From Nocardia blacklockiae (GTDB lineage Bacteria; Actinomycetota; Actinomycetes; Mycobacteriales; Mycobacteriaceae), in assembly GCF_015477355.1 (NCBI RefSeq), contig NZ_JADLRJ010000010.1, positions 124,001 through 188,000 of the forward strand: 64,000 bases of DNA, in the 5' to 3' direction. Numbering within the stretch: the stretch's first letter is position 1; each line of letters starts with the position of its first letter. The notes under the pieces are model-generated. The model was given only the letters and a program-made list of their open reading frames with translations, made no database searches and was not told the origin of the DNA. Below, piece after piece: positions 33,496 through 40,317 of the stretch. A program made the translations under genes and the position numbers.

Positions 33496-35400
33496 ATGTT
33501 CGGACGCAAGCGCAGACAGGGCGGCGACGACCTTCCTCCCAGACGGCGCTACGACGACGACACCTGGTACGACGAGGACGAATACGACGCCGAGGCGGAG
33601 TACGAGGAGTACGACGAGTCGGCCTACCGGACCGACGAGAACCCTGTCTACCGCACGGACGAGACGCCGGAGTACCGCACGGACGAGACGCCCCCGTACC
33701 ACACGGGCCAGCAGCCCGCCTACCGCACCGGCGAGCTGCCCGCCCAGCGCGCCGCCCGCCCGCCCGCCCCGCGCCCGCCCGCGCAACGGCCCGTGCCGCC
33801 GCGCGGAGAACCGCCCTACCGGACGGGCCAGCAGCCCGTGTACGGCACGGGCCAGCAGCCGGTCCATCGGCCGGGCGAGATGCCCGCGCAGCGGGAACCC
33901 GGCCCCGGGATCGGCGGAATACCTGCCCACCGCGAGCCCGGCCTCCGGGCCGGCGGAATCCCCGGGCCGCGCGAGCCCGGCCCGCGAACGGGCGGATTCC
34001 CCACCCAGCGTGAGCCCGGTCCCGGAACGGGCGGCTTTGCCGCCCACCGTGAATCCGGGCCGGGCACAGGCGGATTCGCTGCTCAGCGCGAGCCCGGCCC
34101 GGGAACGGGTGGTTTTCCCGTCCAGCATGACCCCGCTGCCGGAACGGGTGGTTTTCCCGCTAAGCGTGAGCCTGGCCCGCGAACGGGTGGGTTCCCCACT
34201 CAGCGTGAGCCCGGTCCGGGAACGGGTGGCTTTGGTGCTCAACGGGATCCAGGTCCCGGGACGGGTGGTTTCGCCGCTCAGCGTGAACCGGGTCCGGGAA
34301 CGGGTGGTTTCGCTGCCCAACGTCCGCCTGGCCCCCGGGCCGGTGGTGTGCCCGCGCCGCGCGAACCCGGCTCCCGGGCCGGTGGTGTGCCCGCCCGGCG
34401 GGAGCCCGGCCCTCGCACCGGTGGGATTCCGGCTCAGCGTGAACCCGCGCCCCGGACGGGTGAGACGCCTGCGTATCGCACCGGGCAGCAGCCGGTGTAT
34501 CGCACGGAAGAGCCGTCCGCCCAGCGCGATTCCGCTGCCGGGACCGATGAGCCCGCGTACCGGACCGGGCAGCAGCCCGCCTACCAGACGGGCCGTCAGC
34601 GCGCTTACCGGACCGGGCAGCAGCCCGTCTATCGCGACGAGGATTTCGACGATGTCGCCGTGCCCCGCCGCGGCGACACCACGGACCTGTCGGGGCGCAC
34701 CGGCCCCTACGACTACGAGGATGTCGCCGACCTGCTCGAGGACATCGCCGACCAGCGCCTCGACCTGGGCTCGGTGATCCTGCCGGTCCCCGAGGGCGGT
34801 CAGTTGCAGGTGGAGATGACGCCCGACGGCACCCCGCAGGCGGTGCACCTTGCCACCCCGCACGGCCGGCTGACGGTGGCCGCCTACGCCGCGCCGAAAT
34901 CGCCGGGGCAGTGGCGGTCGGTGGTCAACGATCTGCGTGATTCGCTGCGCGGCGACGGCGCGCAGGTGTCGGTGCAGACCGGTCCCTGGGGTCGTGAACT
35001 GCACGCCGTCACCCAGGGCGCCGACCTGCGGTTCATCGGCGTGGACGGCTACCGCTGGATGCTGCGCCTGGTCGCGGCGGGTCCGACCGGCGCGGTGGAC
35101 GAGGGCCAGCCGCTGGTCGAGGCGGCGCGAGCGATCGTGAGCGAGACGGTCGTGCGCCGCGGCGAGGAACCCCTCCCCGTGCGCGAACCCCTCCCCGTGG
35201 TCCTGCCCCAGGAACTGGCCGACCAGCTGACCGCCGCCCACCAGCAGCAGATCGAAGCCCAGGAACAGGCCCGCGCGGCCCAGGCGGCCGAGGCCCAGGC
35301 CCACGCCACCGGCCAATACCCCACCATCACCCCGGACGAGCCCCCACAACCCCGCCGCGGCACCGAGGGCTCCGCCATGCAACAACTGGGCCTCAACTAA
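33496..35400 (+). CDS. DUF3710 protein with a long 13-residue repeat
   Basis: A 634-residue protein, ortholog of Rv2696c (about 259 aa) but much longer. Residues 8-45 are acidic and Tyr-rich ('DEDEYDAEAEYEEYDESAY'). Several 'YRTDE' and 'YRTGQQP' units follow, then residues 133-327 hold 15 tandem units of 13 residues of the type 'REPGPGTGGFAAQ'. After more 'YRTGQQP' units the conserved DUF3710 domain runs from about 400 to the end ('LEDIADQRLDLGSVILPVP', 'VDEGQPLVEAARAIV'). The repeats have a GC-rich, near-identical DNA unit of 39 bp. The function of DUF3710 is unknown. Co-translated with dut. Confidence 0.85.
   Translation: MFGRKRRQGGDDLPPRRRYDDDTWYDEDEYDAEAEYEEYDESAYRTDENPVYRTDETPEYRTDETPPYHTGQQPAYRTGELPAQRAARPPAPRPPAQRPVPPRGEPPYRTGQQPVYGTGQQPVHRPGEMPAQREPGPGIGGIPAHREPGLRAGGIPGPREPGPRTGGFPTQREPGPGTGGFAAHRESGPGTGGFAAQREPGPGTGGFPVQHDPAAGTGGFPAKREPGPRTGGFPTQREPGPGTGGFGAQRDPGPGTGGFAAQREPGPGTGGFAAQRPPGPRAGGVPAPREPGSRAGGVPARREPGPRTGGIPAQREPAPRTGETPAYRTGQQPVYRTEEPSAQRDSAAGTDEPAYRTGQQPAYQTGRQRAYRTGQQPVYRDEDFDDVAVPRRGDTTDLSGRTGPYDYEDVADLLEDIADQRLDLGSVILPVPEGGQLQVEMTPDGTPQAVHLATPHGRLTVAAYAAPKSPGQWRSVVNDLRDSLRGDGAQVSVQTGPWGRELHAVTQGADLRFIGVDGYRWMLRLVAAGPTGAVDEGQPLVEAARAIVSETVVRRGEEPLPVREPLPVVLPQELADQLTAAHQQQIEAQEQARAAQAAEAQAHATGQYPTITPDEPPQPRRGTEGSAMQQLGLN
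33892..34476 (+). repeat. 39-bp coding minisatellite (15 copies)
   Basis: Fifteen in-frame copies of a 39-bp unit inside the DUF3710 gene, encoding variants of 'REPGPGTGGFAAQ'. Substituted positions are mostly the residues after GP (R/G), after GG (F/I/V) and the last three. Copies 8 and 3 ('REPGPRTGGFPTQ') are identical in protein, as are 4 and 11 apart from the last residue, which suggests unit shuffling by recombination. Copy number is likely to vary between strains. Confidence 0.85.
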
Positions 35401-35617
35401 CAGCGCCCGGCGGACCTCGACCAACCGGCAACCGGCCGGTGCGCCCACCGCCTCGATAGAGCCACCGCGCACCGGCTTACGCCATTCCCCCGACCCGGAC
35501 CACTTGTCTCCCCGGGGTACACGACCCGATCCGCGACTTACAGGCGCGGGTCGGGATGGCGCGGTGCGCCCGGCGCGGGTCGGGGACGGCTCCGCAGTAC
35601 GCGGCACGGATCGGGTG
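35401..35617. other. Intergenic region after the DUF3710 gene
   Basis: 217 bases with no gene. It sits between the DUF3710 stop and the tandem repeat that begins at about 35618. The sequence includes 'CGGATCGGG' style fragments resembling the nearby repeat but not matching it well. Confidence 0.4.
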
Positions 35618-35755
35618 GTGGCTCAGCGGTGCGCGGCAGGGGTGGCTCAGCGGTGCCGAGCAGGGGTGGCTCAGCGGTGCAGGGCAGGGGTGGTTCAGCG
35701 GTGCTGAGCAGGTCTGGCTCAGTGGTGTAGAGCGGGGTGGGTCAGCGGTGGGTGG
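35618..35755. repeat. 24-bp tandem repeat at the 3' end of the alpha/beta hydrolase gene
   Basis: TCAGCGGT occurs at 35623, 35647, 35671, 35695, 35719 and 35742, at spacings of 24, 24, 24, 24 and 23 bases. A typical unit is GGTGGCTCAGCGGTGC plus 8 variable bases. The last TCA (35742-35744) is the stop codon of the minus-strand hydrolase gene, so the array grows downstream from that stop. In the gene's own frame each unit ends with CACCGCTGA. Confidence 0.8.
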
Positions 35756-36458
35756 TGTGGCGGCCGGGGAGGCGGGACAGGCCGTGGCAGCCGAGGATGG
35801 CGGGGTCGGCGCCCAGTTCGGCGAGGGTGATGCGGTGGAGGGTGGCGTGCGGGATGAGGGCCGCCCAGCGCTCGGCGACGGCGAGCGGGTGGACCGGGTC
35901 GTCGACGGCGGTGACGACGGTGGTGGGAACGGTCAGTGCCGCAAGGGTTTCCGGGGTGGGCCAGGGGTAGGCGGCGGCCTCCTCCAGGGCGTCGGGCAGG
36001 TGCGGCCACTGCGCGGTCCAGGACTGCGTGAGCGCCGCGCCGAGCCAGGCCGGGCTGCTCGCGCGCATGCGTTCGACGACGGCGTCCAGGCCGTCGGCGC
36101 GCAGCTGGGCGGCGGTGGCGGCGGCACTGAGCGCCGCCGGGCAGTCTCCGGCGTCCGCGCCGGTCCAGGCGGGCAGTGCGGCGATCACCCCGAACGCGGA
36201 ATCGCTGTGCGCGCAGGCCCATTCGACCGCGATGGCGGCGCCCAGCGAGATCCCGGCGGCCAGCACCGGCCCGGACCGGGCGGCGGTGTCCAGCGCGGCC
36301 CGGCAACTCGCCACCACCGCCCGCGGGTCCGGTTCCACCGCCAGGAACGGCAGATCCAGTGCGGCACAGGCGGGTCCGAAGGCGCGGCGGGCGAAGTCGG
36401 CGTCCGAGCCGGTACCGGGCAGGGCGACGACGAGGGCCGGGCGGGGTAGATCGGGCAC
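35742..36458 (-). CDS. Alpha/beta-hydrolase-fold protein
   Basis: A 238-residue alpha/beta hydrolase, ortholog of Rv2695. The nucleophile elbow is 'LAAGISLGAAIAVEWA' (G-I-S-L-G, Ser near residue 72). An oxyanion-type 'LPGTGSDADF' lies near the N terminus, and 'VVTAVDDPVHPLAVAERW' carries the likely acidic residue. The His of the triad would be among the C-terminal His residues; the exact one is not certain. There is no signal peptide, so it is cytoplasmic. GTG 36458 is used. The 3' end carries a tandem repeat that begins at its stop codon. Confidence 0.82.
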   Translation of the reverse strand: MPDLPRPALVVALPGTGSDADFARRAFGPACAALDLPFLAVEPDPRAVVASCRAALDTAARSGPVLAAGISLGAAIAVEWACAHSDSAFGVIAALPAWTGADAGDCPAALSAAATAAQLRADGLDAVVERMRASSPAWLGAALTQSWTAQWPHLPDALEEAAAYPWPTPETLAALTVPTTVVTAVDDPVHPLAVAERWAALIPHATLHRITLAELGADPAILGCHGLSRLPGRHTTHR

Positions 36459-36738
36459 GCGCCGAAGCCTACGCGGCGACCCCCGCGATCCTGGTGAGGG
36501 CGCGGGTATCGCCGCAGCGTGGCGGGCCGCCCCGCCCGCTCGCGGTGACGTGCGCCACGCCGATGATCTCGAGGTGGAATCACGGGGCGCGGTGGGTACC
36601 CACGGGTGTAAGCGGGCTCGCGTAGCGAGGGTGGAACCGCCCATCTACAGTTGGCGATATACGGCCGCTCGGCCGGTCGTGTGGGAAACCCGACGACGTG
36701 TGACCCACGCCGTCTGCAGTGCAGGAAGTGTTGCAAAG
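36459..36738. other. Divergent gap between hydrolase and OB-fold genes
   Basis: 280 bases with no gene. It must hold the promoters of both neighbours. AGGAAG at 36723-36728 precedes the OB-fold ATG. No hairpin or repeat of note. Confidence 0.45.
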
Positions 36739-37164
36739 ATGCCTTTCACGGGCGGAAACAGGGCAGAATCCGGAGTTGCCGGGCGCAAGGCGGGCCCCGA
36801 CAGCGGGTACTTCCGCCGTCTGGGCCGTCGGCTGACCGCCGATCTGGACCGTCTCGACGCCGAGGAGCTGGCAGAGACGTCTGAGGCCTCGGGAGCCTGC
36901 CGAGCGGACGAGTGCCGGCGCGGCGAGGAGGTCACCATGCTGGGCAAGCTGCGCAGCGTGGAGGCGTGCCCGAAGGCCGCGGGGGCGAACCTGCAGGCCG
37001 AGTTCTACGACGGCACCGACGCGGTGACACTGGTGTGGATCGGGCGGCGGCGCATCCCCGGCATCGATCCGGGACGCCGTATCCTGGTGCGCGGCCGCAT
37101 CGGGGAGCGCGATGGGGCCAAGGTGATCTTCAACCCCTACTACGAACTACGTGAGAACTCCTGA
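36739..37164 (+). CDS. OB-fold nucleic-acid-binding protein
   Basis: A 141-residue protein, ortholog of Rv2694c. It has a variable basic N terminus (1-50), then an OB fold: 'TMLGKLRSVEACPKAAGANLQAEFYDGTDAVTLVWIGRRRIPGIDPGRRILVRGRI', split here for description, with the usual five-strand spacing, ending 'GAKVIFNPYYEL'. The family resembles the DUF3107/OB type found beside DUF3159 and is expected to bind RNA or single-stranded DNA, but no experiment is known to me. The DUF3159 gene starts 4 bases after its stop, so the two are coupled. AGGAAG at 36723-36728 supports ATG 36739. Confidence 0.82.
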   Translation: MPFTGGNRAESGVAGRKAGPDSGYFRRLGRRLTADLDRLDAEELAETSEASGACRADECRRGEEVTMLGKLRSVEACPKAAGANLQAEFYDGTDAVTLVWIGRRRIPGIDPGRRILVRGRIGERDGAKVIFNPYYELRENS

Positions 37165-37167
37165 CGC

Positions 37168-37905
37168 ATGCCGATACCCCCCAGCGACGATCGGACCGAT
37201 CGCTTCGCCGTCGTAGCCAGCGACCCGTCCACCGGGCCGGAACCCGCCGAGCGCGACGACCCTGAGCCCGAGCCCCCCGCGCAGGAGACCATGCTCGAGC
37301 AGCTGGGCGGCTTCAGCGGCCTGATCTACTCCACGCTGCCGGTGCTGGTCTTCGTCCCGGCCAATGCCCTGTGGGGGCTGACGGTGGCGATCTGGTCGGC
37401 GCTGGGCGTCGCGGCCGCGATCCTGGTGTGGCGGCTGGTGCGCCGCGACCGGGTGCAGCCGGCGATCTCCGGTTTCATCGGCGTGGGCGTGTGCGCGTTC
37501 ATCGCCTACCGGATGGGCGCGGCGAAGGGCTTCTTCGCGTTCGGCATCTGGGCCAGCCTGGTGTACGGCGGCGTGTTCCTGGTGTCGCTGCTGGTGCGCT
37601 GGCCGCTGGCCGGGGTGATCTGGGGCTGGCTCAACGGCCACGGCACCGACTGGCGCTCCGACCGCCGCGTGCTGCGCCTCTACGACCTCGCCACGCTGGT
37701 GTGGGTGCTCGTCTTCGGCGCCCGCTACCTGGTCCAGTCGCGGCTCTACGACCACGACGCCACGGGCCTGCTCGCGGTGGCCCGCATCGCGATGGGCTGG
37801 CCGCTCACCGCGCTCGCGCTGCTGGTCACGATCTGGGCCGTCCGCAAGGCCGGGCATCTGCCCCGCGCCAAGAACGAGAGCGGCCCGGCGAAGCACGCCG
37901 CCTGA
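37168..37905 (+). CDS. DUF3159 membrane protein
   Basis: A 245-residue protein, ortholog of Rv2693c. The N-terminal 48 residues are soluble and Pro/Glu-rich. Six membrane helices follow: 'LIYSTLPVLVFVPANALWGL', 'AIWSALGVAAAILVWRLV', 'ISGFIGVGVCAFIAYRMG', 'FFAFGIWASLVYGGVFLVSLL', 'ATLVWVLVFGARYLVQSRLY' and 'LTALALLVTIWAVRKAGHLP', the fourth split only for length. Positions around 'WRSDRRVLRLYDLATLVW' match the family pattern. The function is unknown. It follows the OB-fold gene after 3 bases and probably belongs to the same transcript. Confidence 0.87.
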   Translation: MPIPPSDDRTDRFAVVASDPSTGPEPAERDDPEPEPPAQETMLEQLGGFSGLIYSTLPVLVFVPANALWGLTVAIWSALGVAAAILVWRLVRRDRVQPAISGFIGVGVCAFIAYRMGAAKGFFAFGIWASLVYGGVFLVSLLVRWPLAGVIWGWLNGHGTDWRSDRRVLRLYDLATLVWVLVFGARYLVQSRLYDHDATGLLAVARIAMGWPLTALALLVTIWAVRKAGHLPRAKNESGPAKHAA

Positions 37906-37988
37906 TCCCTCCGCGATCATGAACCCCACGGCGTGTCCAGCCGAACAACCAGGTGTGCCCACACCTTTGGGGGCCCCGCGCGTATCCA

Positions 37989-38006
37989 GGTGGGGATGAA
38001 CCCACC
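37989..38006. other. Small hairpin before the ECF sigma gene
   Basis: GGTGGG (37989-37994) pairs with CCCACC (38001-38006) over a 6-base loop, about 77 bases before the GTG of the ECF sigma gene. It may be a weak terminator for the DUF3159 transcript or a regulatory structure. Low confidence. Confidence 0.3.
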
Positions 38007-38082
38007 CCTGGGGTACCTATTTCGCGACCTCGGTTCATCGCACGATCGTTGGTGAGATCAGCGATCGGCGAAAGGATCCCCA

Positions 38083-38736
38083 GTGGGTACCGAGGGCAGC
38101 ACGGTGGCAATGCAGGACCGGCCGAAGGGTCGCGGCACCCGGTCTCCGAAGACCGGCGCCGCCAACTCGGAGAGCCGGAAGGCGGCGGCCGAGCTGGATC
38201 GGCTGATCGGACCGGCGGCCGCGGGGGACCGGCAGGCCGTCACCGAGATCGTGAAGATCGTGCAGCCGCTGGTGCGCCGGTACTGCGCGGCCCGCATCGG
38301 CGGCGGCGGTCACCTGCACGTCACCGCCGAGGACATCGCCCAGGAGATCTGCATCGCGACCGTGCAGGCCATTCCGCGCTACCGCGATCAGGGCAAGTCG
38401 TTCCTGGCGTTCGTGTACGGCATCTCGGCCAACAAGGTGGCCGACGCCTTCCGCCGCGCCCAGCAGCAGCCCGCGTATCCGGTCGCCGAATTCCCCGACG
38501 AGCCGTCGACCGCGGCGGGCCCGGAGGAGATGGCGCTGGTGTCCGAGCGTCGCCGCGCCACCCGCGAGCTGATGAAGGTGCTCGCGCCCGCGCACCGCGA
38601 GGTGCTGGTGATGCGGATCGTGCTGGGCTGGACCGCCGCGCAGACCGCCGAGGCCATCGGCACCAGTCCCGGCGTGGTCCGGGTGATGCAGCACCGCGCG
38701 CTCAACAAGCTGCGCGCCGAACTCCAGGTGTCCTGA
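38083..38736 (+). CDS. ECF RNA polymerase sigma factor, SigD/ShbA-like
   Basis: A 217-residue ECF sigma factor. Region 2 is 'VRRYCAARIGGGGHLHVTAEDIAQEICIATVQAIPRYRDQGKSFLAFVYGISANKVADAFR', split here for description, and region 4 is 'LAPAHREVLVMRIVLGWTAAQTAEAIGTSPGVVRVMQHRALNKLR'. The closest pattern I know is mycobacterial SigD and Streptomyces ShbA, in which 'GISANKVADA' and 'PRYRD' are typical. No anti-sigma gene is beside it. In M. tuberculosis this position (between Rv2692 and Rv2693c) has no sigma factor, so the gene is an insertion here. GTG 38083 has AAGGA about 9 bases upstream. Confidence 0.87.
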   Translation: MGTEGSTVAMQDRPKGRGTRSPKTGAANSESRKAAAELDRLIGPAAAGDRQAVTEIVKIVQPLVRRYCAARIGGGGHLHVTAEDIAQEICIATVQAIPRYRDQGKSFLAFVYGISANKVADAFRRAQQQPAYPVAEFPDEPSTAAGPEEMALVSERRRATRELMKVLAPAHREVLVMRIVLGWTAAQTAEAIGTSPGVVRVMQHRALNKLRAELQVS

Positions 38737-38738
38737 CC

Positions 38739-39413
38739 TCAGTGCGTGGCGAAGCCGTTGACGCCCAACGCCTTCCGCAGCTCGTCCTCGGCCTCCACCG
38801 ACGACACGAACAGCAACTCGTCCTCGCCCTCGAGCGGATCGTCGGCCTGCGGCACGATGACCCGGCCGCCGCGCAGGATCGTCACCAGGGCGGCGTCGCG
38901 CGGCAGTCGCAGCGTCCGCACCGCCTTGCCGGCCAGCGGGGTGTCGGCCGGCAGGGTGATCTCGACCAGATTCGCCTGACCCTGCCGCAGCGTCATCAGC
39001 CGCACCAGATCGCCGACCGACACGGCCTCCTCGGCCAGCGAGGCCAGCAGCCGCGGCGTGGACACCGCGACGTCCACGCCCCACGAGTTGTCGAACAGCC
39101 ACTCGTTGCGCGGGTCGTTGACCCGGGCCACCACCCGCCGCACCCCGAACTCGGTCTTGGCGAGCAGGCTGAACACCAGGTTCGCCTTGTCGTCGCCGGT
39201 GGCCGCGATGACCACCTCGTACTCCTGCAGCCGGGCCTCCTCGAGCAGTTCCAGCTCGCAGGCGTCCCCGTGCACCCAGGTCGCGGCGGGCACCGCGGCC
39301 GGGTCCACGTGGTCGATGCGGCGTTCCAGCAGCATCAGCTCGTGCCCCCCGCGGAGTAGCTCCTGGGCGATGGATCGGCCGACCGCGCCGGCCCCGGCGA
39401 TCGCTACCTTCAC
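38739..39413 (-). CDS. ceoC: TrkA-like K+ transport regulatory protein (CeoC)
   Basis: A 224-residue cytosolic protein with an N-terminal Rossmann NAD-binding (RCK_N) domain, 'VKVAIAGAGAVGRSIAQELLRGGHELMLLER' (split for length), and a C-terminal RCK_C domain with 'LVEITLPADTPLAGKAVRTLRLP'. It matches Rv2692. The GTG start overlaps the stop of ceoB by GTGA, so the two are co-translated. CeoB and CeoC together regulate K+ uptake in M. tuberculosis. No TrkH or TrkG channel lies nearby; a KimA-like permease is divergent to ceoB. Confidence 0.88.
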   Translation of the reverse strand: MKVAIAGAGAVGRSIAQELLRGGHELMLLERRIDHVDPAAVPAATWVHGDACELELLEEARLQEYEVVIAATGDDKANLVFSLLAKTEFGVRRVVARVNDPRNEWLFDNSWGVDVAVSTPRLLASLAEEAVSVGDLVRLMTLRQGQANLVEITLPADTPLAGKAVRTLRLPRDAALVTILRGGRVIVPQADDPLEGEDELLFVSSVEAEDELRKALGVNGFATH

Positions 39414-40081
39414 GACTTGTCCTCGCTCGACGGGGGATTGGCGGCGAGCGCGGCGGCCGCGCCGACGCTGCCGGAGGTGGCCGCGACGTAGACGGTGTCG
39501 TCGGCCTGCAGCACGGTCTTGCTGTTGGGCAGCACGCCCTGTCCGAACCGGATGAGGAACGCGACGCGCGCGCCGGTCTCCTCCTCCAGATCGCGCACGG
39601 TCCGCCCGTACCAGTCCTCGTGCAGATCGAGGGCGGTGACCGCGACGGTGCCGGTGGGGTCGCGCCAGGTGGCGCCGTCCTCCTCGTTGAGCAGCGCGCG
39701 CAGGAACCGGTCGGTGGTCCACGGGACGGTGGCGATGGTCGGGATGCCCAGGCGCTCGTAGACGGCGGCCCGCTTGGCGTCGTAGATGCGCGCCACCACG
39801 CGCTCCACGCCGAAGGTCTCGCGCGCCACCCGGGCCGAGATGATGTTGGAGTTGTCGCCGGAGGAGACGGCCGCGAAGGCACCGGCCCGTTCGATCCCCG
39901 CCCGCTCCAGCACGTCCCGGTCGAAGCCGACGCCGGTGATGCGCTCACCGCCGAAGTCCTTGCCCAGGCGCAGGAACGCGCTGGAATCCCGGTCGATCAC
40001 GGCCACTTCGTGACCGACCCGGACCAGGGCGCGGGCGAGTGCGGAACCCACTCGGCCACACCCCATGATCACTACGTACAC
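39410..40081 (-). CDS. ceoB: TrkA-like K+ transport regulatory protein (CeoB)
   Basis: A 223-residue RCK protein, ortholog of Rv2691 (CeoB). The N-terminal Rossmann loop is 'GCGRVGSALARALVRVGHEVAVIDRD' (G-x-G-x-x-G), split for length. The second Asp/Arg pair at 'RVVARIYDAKRAAVYERLG' is the nucleotide-contact helix, and the C-terminal domain contains 'ALDLHEDWYGRTVRDLEEETG'. The gene starts with GTG 40081 and precedes ceoC with a GTGA overlap. It faces the KimA-like permease across a 236-base gap, and this facing order is kept in M. tuberculosis (Rv2691 and Rv2690c). Confidence 0.9.
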   Translation of the reverse strand: MYVVIMGCGRVGSALARALVRVGHEVAVIDRDSSAFLRLGKDFGGERITGVGFDRDVLERAGIERAGAFAAVSSGDNSNIISARVARETFGVERVVARIYDAKRAAVYERLGIPTIATVPWTTDRFLRALLNEEDGATWRDPTGTVAVTALDLHEDWYGRTVRDLEEETGARVAFLIRFGQGVLPNSKTVLQADDTVYVAATSGSVGAAAALAANPPSSEDKS

Positions 40082-40317
40082 CGTGCCAACCCCAATTCCC
40101 GGAAACCGTGATGTGCGGTCTGGTTCCCTGCGCTGGGAGGAACCGTACCCGCTGTCCATCGACCCCAGCCACGTTCCCCCTCCTTCGGCGCTTCAAACCG
40201 TTGCGAGGCCGGGACGGGCGGGATCGGCATCCGCGGAGCAAACCGCGGCGCGGCGCGCGGGCGGCGAGGTCACGGCGGCTGGGCGCGACTGCGGGCGACT
40301 GCCTTATGCTCGCAGGA

